Shown piece after piece: positions 1 to 6,312 of a DNA stretch of 18,861 bases. Numbering within the stretch: position 1 is the stretch's first letter; each line of letters opens with the position of its first letter. The position numbers were made by a program, and so were the translations under genes. This DNA is from JBIOUF01 sp044866695 (GTDB lineage: Bacteria > Actinomycetota > Actinomycetes > Propionibacteriales > Nocardioidaceae): NCBI GenBank assembly GCA_044866695.1, contig JBIOUF010000189.1, positions 1 through 18,861 on the forward strand. The letters are read 5' to 3'. Under the pieces are notes generated by a model that worked only from the letters and a program-made list of their open reading frames with translations, was not told the DNA's origin and made no database searches.

Positions 1-676
1 TGGGCATCCGCTGGGCCGTGTAGGCGAAGATGTCGGAGATGATCCGCATGCTCGGCGCCGGCGGGTAGATGTAGGTGTTGCGGACCATGAACTCCTTGAG
101 GATGTCGTTCTGGATGGTCCCCACGAGCCGCTCGGGCTTCACCCCCTGCTCCTCGGCGGCGACGATGTACAGCGCGAGCACCGGGAGCACCGCGCCGTTC
201 ATCGTCATCGACACGCTCATCTTGTCCAGCGGGATGCCCTGGAAGAGCGTGCGCGCGTCGTAGATGGAGTCGATCGCGACCCCGGCCATGCCCACGTCGC
301 CGACGACGCGCGGGTTGTCGGAGTCGTAGCCACGGTGGGTGGCGAGGTCGAAGGCGACCGACAGCCCCTTCTGGCCGGCGGCGAGGTTGCGCCGGTAGAA
401 CGCGTTGGACTCCTCGGCGGTCGAGAACCCGGCGTACTGGCGGATCGTCCACGGCCGCGTGGTGTACATCGTCGGATAGGGGCCGCGCAGGAACGGCGAC
501 AGGCCCGGGTAGGTGTCCAGCGCGTCGAGGCCGTCGAGGTCGGCCGGGGTGTACAGCGGCTTGACGTCGATGCCCTCCGGCGCCGTCCACGGCTCCCCGG
601 TGACCGGCGGGCCGTCGACGCTCGCGGGTACGCCGCCGTCCAGGGGCAGCCCTGCGAACGACTCGGGAACGCTCAT
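1..676 (-). CDS. mutB: Methylmalonyl-CoA mutase large (catalytic) subunit, 5' part only
   Basis: The catalytic subunit interconverts (R)-methylmalonyl-CoA and succinyl-CoA with adenosylcobalamin, at the end of propionyl-CoA, odd-chain fatty acid and branched-chain amino acid breakdown. About 225 N-terminal residues are visible; the window edge removes the rest, including the C-terminal B12 domain. Family hallmarks are easy to read: the substrate-channel stretch YPTMYTTRPWTIRQYAGFST (about residues 67-86), then LSVAFDLATHRGYDSDN, GVAIDSIYDARTLF and SMSVTMNGAVLPVLA. The ATG at 676-674 overlaps the mutA stop (TGA, 675-673) in an ATGA arrangement, so the two subunits are translationally coupled and probably made in equal amounts. 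It differs from mutA by this intact active-site segment. Identification is very secure; only completeness is unknown. Confidence 0.96.
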   Translation of the reverse strand, partial: MSVPESFAGLPLDGGVPASVDGPPVTGEPWTAPEGIDVKPLYTPADLDGLDALDTYPGLSPFLRGPYPTMYTTRPWTIRQYAGFSTAEESNAFYRRNLAAGQKGLSVAFDLATHRGYDSDNPRVVGDVGMAGVAIDSIYDARTLFQGIPLDKMSVSMTMNGAVLPVLALYIVAAEEQGVKPERLVGTIQNDILKEFMVRNTYIYPPAPSMRIISDIFAYTAQRMP

Positions 677-2502
677 CGCGCGGCCTCCTCGTCAGTGGCG
701 CCCAGCCGCTCTCGGATCCGGTCGAGGAACGCCAGGGCGTCCACGCCCAGCGCCGCGCTGTCGTCGACGGGCAGGCCGTCGGGCTTCCCGGCGACGACCA
801 GGTACCCCGCCCCCGCGTCTCGCAGCGCCGTGGCCAGCGGCTCGCCCCACTCCGCGTAGGCCCGGTCGGTTCCGCACAGGCAGGCGACCGCCTCGCCGCC
901 GTACCCGGCCAGCACGTCCTGGACGCCCTGGGTCGGCCCCGCGGTGACCGTGTCGACCCCGCCGGCGGCGAGCAGGTTGGCCGCAAAGGTGGCCCGGGCG
1001 GTGTGCGCGGCGACCGGGCCCATGGTGGCCAGGAAGACCGGCGCGGCCGCCGGGTCGTCACGCAGCCGCTCGAACGGCTCGGCGTACCGCTCCGCCAGCG
1101 TCGCCGGCGCTCGGTCCGGGTGCGGGCGGCGCGGCGGGAGCTGCTCGCGCAGGTTGGGGAACTCGCTGACGCCGGTCAGCGGACGCCGTCTGCGCCCCAC
1201 CTGGGCGGCGCGCGGCTGCGCCCCGCGCTCTCGGACCCGGCCCAGCAGCCCGTCGGCGCCCGCGGCGACGGAGGCCGCGACCCCGCCCTCCGCCTCGATC
1301 CGGCCGAGCTCGTCCCACGCGGCGCGGGACAGGTCGTCGGTCAGCCGTTCGACCGCGTGCGCCCCGCCGGCCGGGTCGGCCACCCGGGCCACGTGGCACT
1401 CTGCGACCAGCAGCGAGGAGGTGTTGCGGGCGATGCGACGGCTGAACGCGTCGGGCAGCCCGAGGGCGGCGTCGAAGGGCAGCACGGTCACCGCGCTCGC
1501 CCCACCCACCCCGGCGGAGAACGCGGCGACGGTCGTGCGGAGCAGGTTCACCCAGGGGTCGTACCTGGTCGTCATCGGCCGGCTGGTGACCGCGTGCTGC
1601 ACCTGAGCAGCGGCCTCGGGGGCGCCGGACAGCTCCAGCACCCGGTGCCAGAGCCGGCGGGCGGCCCGCAGCTTGGCGATGGTGGGCAGCTGCTCGACGG
1701 TGGCCGCGTAGCGGAACTCCAGCAGGCGTGCCGCGCCGGGCACGTCGAGGCCGCCGGCGGTGAGCAGGCGCAGGTACGCGGCGCCGGCCGCCAGGCCGTA
1801 GCCGAGCTCCTGCGCGTCGGTGCCTCCGCGGTCGTGCACGGCGGTGGCGTCGACGGTGAACGCGAAGGCGCCGTGCTCCCGTGCCAGCGCGGCGAGCCTC
1901 GCCGTGACCTGGTCGGCGTCCAACTCGGCGCCGCGCAGTCGCGCGCTCACCGGGTCCGTGCCGAGGCTGGTGCCCGGTGCGGGACGCACGCCCTTGTCGG
2001 CCAGGACGCCGGCGAACGCCTCGGCGGCCTCGACCGGGGCCCATGGGGCGTCCAGTGCGACGGGGGCGAGGTCGACGTACACGCGGTCGAGGACGCTCGG
2101 CAGGTCGGCGACGGCCAGGCCGCCCGGGCCGAGGGTGAGCCACAGCGAGGTGGCGCCGTTCTCCAGGTCGTCGGTCACCGCCTCGGCGGTCACCTGCGGG
2201 TCCGGGTCGGCATGGTGCGCGCGGATGTCCCAGCCGTCAGCCCGGGCGCCGGCCCGGCCGCCACGCGTGTACGGCGCCTGCCCGGGCAGGCCGGTCGCGG
2301 GCAGGGCGGCCACCTGGGCCGGCGTGCCGAGCGGCGTCACGCCGATCCCGTCCAGGGTGGTGCGGGTCAGCCGGTCCCAGACCGCCGAGTCGGGGTCCTC
2401 GGCGCCGAGCCCGCCGCTCTTGCGCAGCACGGCGGCGGCCAGGTGCTCCCAATCCTGGACCGTGTGCTCCCGCCCGCCGGCCAGGAGAGACAGGTGCTCC
2501 AT
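673..2502 (-). CDS. mutA: Methylmalonyl-CoA mutase small subunit
   Basis: This is the non-catalytic partner of MutB in the heterodimeric mutase, 609 residues, close to the usual size for actinobacterial MutA. It has the same layout as MutB: a degenerate TIM-barrel N-terminal half, then a C-terminal Rossmann-like domain from about residue 490 (APVFLATMGPVAAHTARATF onward). That domain lacks the DxHxxG cobalamin-binding motif, as expected for the small subunit. I chose the ATG at 2502 because the protein starts there with a family-like N-terminus (MEHLSLLAGGREHTVQDWEHL begins the conserved part). The frame stays open about 220 bases further upstream, but that part is arginine-rich and unlike the family. 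There is no Shine-Dalgarno sequence before the ATG; a TATCGT box lies six bases upstream, suggesting leaderless mRNA. It is divergent from the sdh operon. Confidence 0.94.
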   Translation of the reverse strand: MEHLSLLAGGREHTVQDWEHLAAAVLRKSGGLGAEDPDSAVWDRLTRTTLDGIGVTPLGTPAQVAALPATGLPGQAPYTRGGRAGARADGWDIRAHHADPDPQVTAEAVTDDLENGATSLWLTLGPGGLAVADLPSVLDRVYVDLAPVALDAPWAPVEAAEAFAGVLADKGVRPAPGTSLGTDPVSARLRGAELDADQVTARLAALAREHGAFAFTVDATAVHDRGGTDAQELGYGLAAGAAYLRLLTAGGLDVPGAARLLEFRYAATVEQLPTIAKLRAARRLWHRVLELSGAPEAAAQVQHAVTSRPMTTRYDPWVNLLRTTVAAFSAGVGGASAVTVLPFDAALGLPDAFSRRIARNTSSLLVAECHVARVADPAGGAHAVERLTDDLSRAAWDELGRIEAEGGVAASVAAGADGLLGRVRERGAQPRAAQVGRRRRPLTGVSEFPNLREQLPPRRPHPDRAPATLAERYAEPFERLRDDPAAAPVFLATMGPVAAHTARATFAANLLAAGGVDTVTAGPTQGVQDVLAGYGGEAVACLCGTDRAYAEWGEPLATALRDAGAGYLVVAGKPDGLPVDDSAALGVDALAFLDRIRERLGATDEEAAR

Positions 2503-2508
2503 GGGGGC

Positions 2509-2514
2509 ACGATA
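2509..2514 (-). promoter_or_regulatory. -10 box for leaderless mutA-mutB transcript
   Basis: On the minus strand TATCGT (fits TANNNT) is followed by GCCCCC and then the mutA ATG. Transcription would therefore begin at or within a base of the A of the start codon. No purine-rich ribosome binding site is present. No convincing -35 is visible, which is common in actinobacteria. Start-site position is inferred from spacing only. Confidence 0.5.
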
Positions 2515-2603
2515 GGAGCCCGGCCACCGGGCACGCCACCGGCTGTGACCGGCCGGACAGACGCAATGAACGCCGGCGGCCCGAGGAGCGAGCCTGCGAC
2601 GTG

Positions 2604-2657
2604 GGTTGAGGAGGGCGAGCGTGCGAGCCCGTCTCGAAACCCGTCTCGAAACCACCG
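2604..2657. repeat. REP-like intergenic element, copy 1
   Basis: The element begins GGTTGAGGAGGGCGAGC and ends with two tandem copies of CCGTCTCGAAAC followed by CACCGG. Its arms GGTTGAG and CTCGAAACC are imperfectly inverted. Related sequences occur at 6258-6293 and 18584-18615. It lies in the 311-bp divergent space between mutA and sdhC (2503-2813), which otherwise holds only the candidate promoters and a leader hairpin; I see no gene there. Confidence 0.55.
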
Positions 2658-2758
2658 GTGCCGAGGCTGGGTCCGTGCCGCGAGGTCGAACGGTGGAGGG
2701 CCGTCCGCCGGTTACCGATCTCACAGGCCCGCGAAGGCGGCCGGCTCTTGCGCACCGT

Positions 2759-2764
2759 TAGCAT
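2759..2764 (+). promoter_or_regulatory. Possible -10 box of the sdhCDAB operon
   Basis: TAGCAT matches TANNNT and would place transcription start near 2771, giving a leader of roughly 43 nucleotides before the sdhC GTG. No recognisable -35 sits at the proper distance, so this is a weak call. Confidence 0.28.
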
Positions 2765-2777
2765 CAGGTGCGTTGCA

Positions 2778-2797
2778 CCGGGCTGTCTGCAGCCCGG
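2778..2797 (+). promoter_or_regulatory. Hairpin in the sdhC leader, immediately before the ribosome binding site
   Basis: CCGGGCTG (2778-2785), loop TCTG, CAGCCCGG (2790-2797) form a perfect 8-bp GC-rich stem. It ends five bases before the AAAGGA ribosome binding site (2802-2807). A smaller perfect hairpin, GGTGC-GTT-GCACC (2767-2779), overlaps its first two bases, so the two cannot both be fully formed. Function is not known; translation control or mRNA stability is inferred. Confidence 0.45.
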
Positions 2798-2813
2798 TCG
2801 GAAAGGACTCGCC

Positions 2814-3188
2814 GTGGCCTCTCCAGCAGGGACCCTGTACCGCGGCCGCGAAGGCATGTGGAGCTGGGTCGCCCACCGCATCACCGGCGTGGTGCTGTTC
2901 TTCTTCCTCTTCGCCCACGTCGTCGACACCGCGATGGTGCGGGTGTCCCCCGAGGCGTACAACACCGCGGTCGAGACCTACAAGAACCCGGTCGTGGGCG
3001 TCATGGAGGTGGGGCTGGTCGCCGCGGTCGTCTTCCACGCCCTGAACGGCATCCGGATCGTCCTGGTGGACTTCTGGTCGCAGGGCCCGCGCTACCAGCG
3101 GCAGATGTCCTACGCCGTCGTGGTGCTCTTCGTGCTCCTCCTCGTGCCGTTCACCGTGCGGCACCTGGCCAACGTGTTCGGGGGATGA
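2814..3188 (+). CDS. sdhC: Succinate dehydrogenase cytochrome b556 subunit
   Basis: This is a membrane anchor of respiratory complex II, carrying electrons from succinate to the quinone pool. The 124-residue protein has three hydrophobic segments (about 24-43, 59-80 and 99-120). The SdhC signature is clear: SWVAHRITG (residues 17-25) before the first helix and FHALNGIR (74-81), where His75 is the expected haem ligand. I chose GTG at 2814 because AAAGGA lies at an ideal six bases upstream and the protein then starts in the usual SdhC manner. Longer in-frame starts would add an arginine-rich tail translated from the leader hairpin. It is the first gene of sdhCDAB, and its stop lies one base from the sdhD start. 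Confidence 0.92.
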   Translation: MASPAGTLYRGREGMWSWVAHRITGVVLFFFLFAHVVDTAMVRVSPEAYNTAVETYKNPVVGVMEVGLVAAVVFHALNGIRIVLVDFWSQGPRYQRQMSYAVVVLFVLLLVPFTVRHLANVFGG

Positions 3189-3189
3189 G

Positions 3190-3624
3190 GTGACCGCACC
3201 GACGCTCGCCCCGCCGCGGTCGCGGCCCGCCCGCCGCGGCGGGAACTTCGAGCTGAACAGCTGGCTGTTCATGCGCGGCTCCGGCCTGCTGCTGGTGGTG
3301 CTGGTGTTCGGCCACCTGTGGGTGAACCTCGTGGCCGGCGACGGGATCCACCAGATCGACTTCGCCTTCGTGGCCGGCAAGTGGGCCAACCCGTTCTGGC
3401 AGGTGTGGGACCTGCTCATGCTCTGGCTGGCCATGCTGCACGGCTGCAACGGCCTGCGCACCGTGGTCAACGACTACGCGACCAGGCAGCAGACCCGCTT
3501 CGCGCTGAAGGCGCTGCTCGTGGGCGCCACGCTGGTGGTCGTCGTGCTGGGCACGCTGGTGATCTTCACCTTCGACCCGTGCATCGACCCCGAGTCCACC
3601 CTCGACGCCTGTCGGGTCCGGTGA
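3190..3624 (+). CDS. sdhD: Succinate dehydrogenase hydrophobic membrane anchor subunit
   Basis: This is the second membrane anchor of complex II. It has 144 residues with three membrane segments (about 31-50, 70-90 and 107-128) after a basic, proline-rich cytosolic N-terminus. The motif LHGCNGLR (83-90) mirrors the FHALNGIR of SdhC and supplies a candidate haem-ligating His84; GHLWVNLV (41-48) marks the first helix. The GTG start follows the sdhC TGA by one base (TGAGGTG), so translation is probably coupled; the GGGGATGAGG just upstream could serve as a poor ribosome site. The tail after the last helix contains two cysteines (131 and 141), which I cannot assign to a function. The sdhA gene follows after 28 bases. 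Confidence 0.9.
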   Translation: MTAPTLAPPRSRPARRGGNFELNSWLFMRGSGLLLVVLVFGHLWVNLVAGDGIHQIDFAFVAGKWANPFWQVWDLLMLWLAMLHGCNGLRTVVNDYATRQQTRFALKALLVGATLVVVVLGTLVIFTFDPCIDPESTLDACRVR

Positions 3625-3652
3625 CCCGCAAGGCCAGGAAGGCGGAACGCTG

Positions 3653-5398
3653 ATGGTCCAGTCCCACAGGTACGACGTGGTCATCGTCGGCGCCGGCGGC
3701 GCCGGCATGCGCGCGGCGCTGGAGTCCGGGCAGCGGGTGCGCACCGCGGTCCTCACCAAGCTCTACCCGACCCGCTCCCACACCGGAGCGGCGCAGGGCG
3801 GCATGTGCGCGGCGCTGGCCAACGTCGAGGAGGACAACTGGGAGTGGCACACCTTCGACACCGTCAAGGGCGGTGACTACCTGGTCGACCAGGACGCCGC
3901 GGAGGTGATGGCGAAGGAGGCCATCGACGCGGTCCTCGACCTGGAGAGGATGGGGCTGCCCTTCAACCGCACCGAGGAGGGCCGCATCGACCAGCGCCGG
4001 TTCGGCGGCCACACCCGCAACCACGGCGAGGCCGCCGTACGCCGCTCGTGCTTCGCCGCCGACCGCACCGGCCACATGATCCTGCAGACGCTGTACCAGC
4101 AGTGCATCAAGCACGGCGTGGAGTTCTACAACGAGTTCTACGTCCTGGACATGGTCACCAGGCCCGGCCTGCGTGGGCCGAAGGTGACCGGCGTGGTCGC
4201 CTACGAGCTGGCCACCGGCGAGATCCACGTGTTCTCCGCGAAGGCGGTCATCCTCGCCACCGGGGGCTTCGGGAAGGTCTTCCGCACCACGTCCAACGCG
4301 CACACGCTCACCGGCGACGGCATGGGCATCGTGTGGCGCAAGGGCCTGCCGCTGGAGGACATGGAGTTCTTCCAGTTCCATCCCACCGGCCTCGCCGGGC
4401 TCGGCGTACTGCTGTCGGAGGCCGCGCGCGGCGAGGGCGGCATCCTGCGCAACAGCGAGAACGAGCGGTTCATGGAGCGTTACGCGCCCACCATCAAGGA
4501 CCTCGCCCCCCGCGACATGGTCGCGCGGGCGATGGCCAACGAGGTGCGCGAGGGCAGGGGCTCCGGACCCGAGAAGGCCTACGTCTACCTGGACCTGACC
4601 CACCTGCCGAAGGAGCAGATCGACGCGAAGCTCCCCGACATCACCGAGTTCGCCCGGACCTACCTCGGCGTCGAGCCGTACACCGAGATGATCCCGGTGT
4701 TCCCCACCGCCCACTACGCCATGGGCGGCGTGCCCACCAACATCAAGGCCGAGGCGCTGGCCGACAACCACACCGTGATCCCGGGCCTGTACGCCGCCGG
4801 CGAGGTCGCCTGCGTGTCCGTGCACGGCGCCAACCGCCTCGGCACCAACTCGCTGCTGGACATCAACGTGTTCGGGCGCCGAGCCGGCATCTACGCCGCG
4901 CAGTACGCCGCCGGCGTCGCCCATGACGAGCTGCCGGACTCCCCCGAGGCCGCCGTCGTCGCCATGGTGGAGGCCGTGCGCGACGGCACGGGCACCGAGC
5001 GGGTGGCGGCGATCCGGTCGGACCTGCAGGCCACCATGGACATCAACGCGCAGGTGTACCGGACCGAGGCGTCGCTGAAGCAGGCGCTGTCCGACATCGA
5101 GGGGCTCGAGGCCCGCTACGCCGCGGTCTCGGTGCAGGACAAGGGCAGGCGGTTCAACACCGACCTGCTCGAGGCCGTCGAGCTGGGCTTCCTCCTCGAG
5201 CTCGCCGAGGTGCTCGTCGTCTCCGCGCTGGCCCGCAACGAGTCCCGCGGCGGCCACTTCCGCGAGGACTACCCGACCCGCGACGACGTGAACTTCATGC
5301 GGCACACCATGGCCTACCGCAACGAAGACGGCTCGGTGCGGCTGGACTACAAGCCGGTGGTGGAGACCCGCTACAAGCCCATGGAGCGCAAGTACTGA
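3653..5398 (+). CDS. sdhA: Succinate dehydrogenase flavoprotein subunit
   Basis: This subunit oxidises succinate to fumarate on covalently bound FAD at the cytoplasmic face of the membrane. It has 581 residues, the normal length. The N-terminal dinucleotide fold shows GAGGAGMRAAL (13-23). SHTGAAQGG (42-50) contains His43, the histidine to which FAD is attached in the family. The substrate/capping region has HPTG (243-246) and the following LLSEAARGEGG, then APRDMVARAM with the catalytic arginine. HYAMGGV starts at residue 354 and RLGTNSLLD follows. The ATG at 3653 has AGGAAGGCGGAA upstream. Nothing is missing or frameshifted. The stop codon is part of TGATG, which begins a six-codon mini-frame leading to sdhB. 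Confidence 0.97.
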   Translation: MVQSHRYDVVIVGAGGAGMRAALESGQRVRTAVLTKLYPTRSHTGAAQGGMCAALANVEEDNWEWHTFDTVKGGDYLVDQDAAEVMAKEAIDAVLDLERMGLPFNRTEEGRIDQRRFGGHTRNHGEAAVRRSCFAADRTGHMILQTLYQQCIKHGVEFYNEFYVLDMVTRPGLRGPKVTGVVAYELATGEIHVFSAKAVILATGGFGKVFRTTSNAHTLTGDGMGIVWRKGLPLEDMEFFQFHPTGLAGLGVLLSEAARGEGGILRNSENERFMERYAPTIKDLAPRDMVARAMANEVREGRGSGPEKAYVYLDLTHLPKEQIDAKLPDITEFARTYLGVEPYTEMIPVFPTAHYAMGGVPTNIKAEALADNHTVIPGLYAAGEVACVSVHGANRLGTNSLLDINVFGRRAGIYAAQYAAGVAHDELPDSPEAAVVAMVEAVRDGTGTERVAAIRSDLQATMDINAQVYRTEASLKQALSDIEGLEARYAAVSVQDKGRRFNTDLLEAVELGFLLELAEVLVVSALARNESRGGHFREDYPTRDDVNFMRHTMAYRNEDGSVRLDYKPVVETRYKPMERKY

Positions 5399-5415
5399 TG
5401 GGGCGCGTGCACTGA
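5398..5415 (+). other. Six-codon mini-frame linking sdhA and sdhB
   Basis: The sdhA stop and an ATG overlap as TGATG (5396-5400). That ATG opens a frame MGRVH-stop whose TGA (5413-5415) overlaps the sdhB ATG, again as TGATG. A ribosome ending sdhA could re-initiate twice and arrive at sdhB, which lacks a good ribosome binding site of its own. Translation of the mini-frame is inference; such a short frame can occur by chance. Confidence 0.3.
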
Positions 5416-6116
5416 TGGACGTCACGGTCAGGATCCTCCGGTTCAACCCCGAGGTGTCACCGGACTCGGGCTGGCAGGAGTACCACGTCACCGCCGAGCC
5501 CACCGACCGGGTCCTCGACGCGCTGCACAAGGTCAAGTGGGAGATCGACGGCTCGCTGACCTTCCGGCGCTCCTGCGCGCACGGCGTGTGCGGGTCCGAC
5601 GCGATGCGGATCAACGGCAAGAACCGGCTGGCCTGCAAGACCCTGCTCAAGGACGTCAGCCCGGACAAGCCCATCACGGTGGAGCCGATCAAGGGCCTGC
5701 CGGTGCTCAAGGACCTGGTGGTGGACATGGAGCCGTTCTTCGCGGCGTACCGCTCGGTCCTGCCGTTCCTGGTCACCACGGGCAACGAGCCGACCCGCGA
5801 GCGGATCCAGAGCCAGGCCGACCGCGACCGCTTCGACGACACCACCAAGTGCATCCTCTGCGCCGCCTGCACCACCTCCTGCCCGGTCTACTGGACCGAC
5901 GGGCAGTACTTCGGTCCCCAGGCGATCGTCGGCGCGCACCGGTTCATCTTCGACAGCCGCGACGAGGGCACCGACCAGCGCCTGGAGGTCCTCAACGACA
6001 AGGAGGGCGTCTGGCGCTGCCGCACCACCTTCAACTGCACCGAGGCCTGCCCCCGCGGCATCGAGGTCACCAAGGCCATCCAGGAGGTCAAGCGAGCCCT
6101 CATCTTCCGCAGGTGA
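5415..6116 (+). CDS. sdhB: Succinate dehydrogenase iron-sulfur subunit
   Basis: This subunit relays electrons from the flavin of SdhA to quinone through three iron-sulfur clusters. It has 233 residues. The N-terminal ferredoxin domain binds [2Fe-2S] through Cys54, Cys59, Asp62 and Cys74 (SCAHGVCGSD...LAC); the aspartate replacing a cysteine is also found in the E. coli protein. The C-terminal domain has CILCAACTTSCP (146-157) and CRTTFNCTEACP (202-213). By family comparison Cys146/149/152/212 hold [4Fe-4S] and Cys156/202/208 hold [3Fe-4S]. It is the last gene of sdhCDAB. No good ribosome site is present apart from GGGG at 5400-5403, so coupling to sdhA is likely. The stop codon lies inside the left arm of a terminator-like hairpin. 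Confidence 0.96.
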   Translation: MDVTVRILRFNPEVSPDSGWQEYHVTAEPTDRVLDALHKVKWEIDGSLTFRRSCAHGVCGSDAMRINGKNRLACKTLLKDVSPDKPITVEPIKGLPVLKDLVVDMEPFFAAYRSVLPFLVTTGNEPTRERIQSQADRDRFDDTTKCILCAACTTSCPVYWTDGQYFGPQAIVGAHRFIFDSRDEGTDQRLEVLNDKEGVWRCRTTFNCTEACPRGIEVTKAIQEVKRALIFRR

Positions 6117-6161
6117 CCGAACCCCACCGCGAGCGGAGCGAGCGTGTGGGTGAGGTCACCT
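6111..6161 (+). terminator. Long hairpin at the end of sdhB
   Basis: AGGTGACC (6111-6118) pairs perfectly with GGTCACCT (6154-6161). CCCAC (6123-6127) pairs with GTGGG (6146-6150), and CGC/GCG close an 11-base loop. The left arm contains the sdhB TGA. There is no T-run afterwards, so it is either an actinobacterial-type intrinsic terminator or an mRNA 3'-end stabiliser. It lies between convergent genes. Confidence 0.55.
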
Positions 6162-6166
6162 GCAAT

Positions 6167-6258
6167 GGGTCGAGCCGTCAATCCTGGTGGGCCGAGCCGT
6201 CAATCCTGGTAGGCCGAGCCGTCAATCCTGGTGGGCCGAGCCGTCGATGTTGATGCGG
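6167..6258 (+). repeat. 22-bp tandem repeat array 1 (behind sdhB)
   Basis: CGAGCCGTC recurs at 6171, 6193, 6215 and 6237, an exact 22-bp period. The first three units read CGAGCCGTCAATCCTGGT followed by a GGC-type linker; the fourth is diverged (CGAGCCGTCGATGTTGATG). The first unit is preceded by GGGT, the later ones by GGC. The array starts 54 bases behind the sdhB stop, reads in the same direction as sdhB, and lies between convergent genes. The same family occurs at 8379-8476 and 18632-18706. Confidence 0.9.
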
Positions 6259-6293
6259 CGAGCCCGTCTCGAAGGGCGCACCTCGACCACCGG
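6258..6293. repeat. REP-like intergenic element, copy 2
   Basis: GCGAGCCCGTCTCGAA, then GGGCGCACCTCGACCACCGG. This shares GCGAGCCCGTCTCGAA and the terminal ACCACCGG with the element at 2604-2657. It directly abuts array 1 and lies 20 bases from the stop codon of the glycosyltransferase gene. Confidence 0.5.
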
Positions 6294-6312
6294 CGGGGTC
6301 GGCCGAGCCCAG

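Noticed and set aside
2503..2813. Upstream extensions of mutA (to 2724) and sdhC (from 2658)
   Set aside because: The extensions cross the repeat element, promoters and leader hairpin, and are unlike the protein families; the internal starts have better signals.
1003..3045. 680-residue frame on the plus strand opposite mutA
   Set aside because: Gly/Arg/Ala-rich mirror of the real gene, caused by strong GC bias at third positions; no domain recognised.
3566..5875. 769-residue minus-strand frame opposite sdhA
   Set aside because: sdhA and sdhB are certain on the plus strand; this is a composition artefact.
6167..6258. 22-bp repeats as a CRISPR array
   Set aside because: The units are contiguous, with no unique spacers, and there are no cas genes; the same holds for the arrays at 8379 and 18632.
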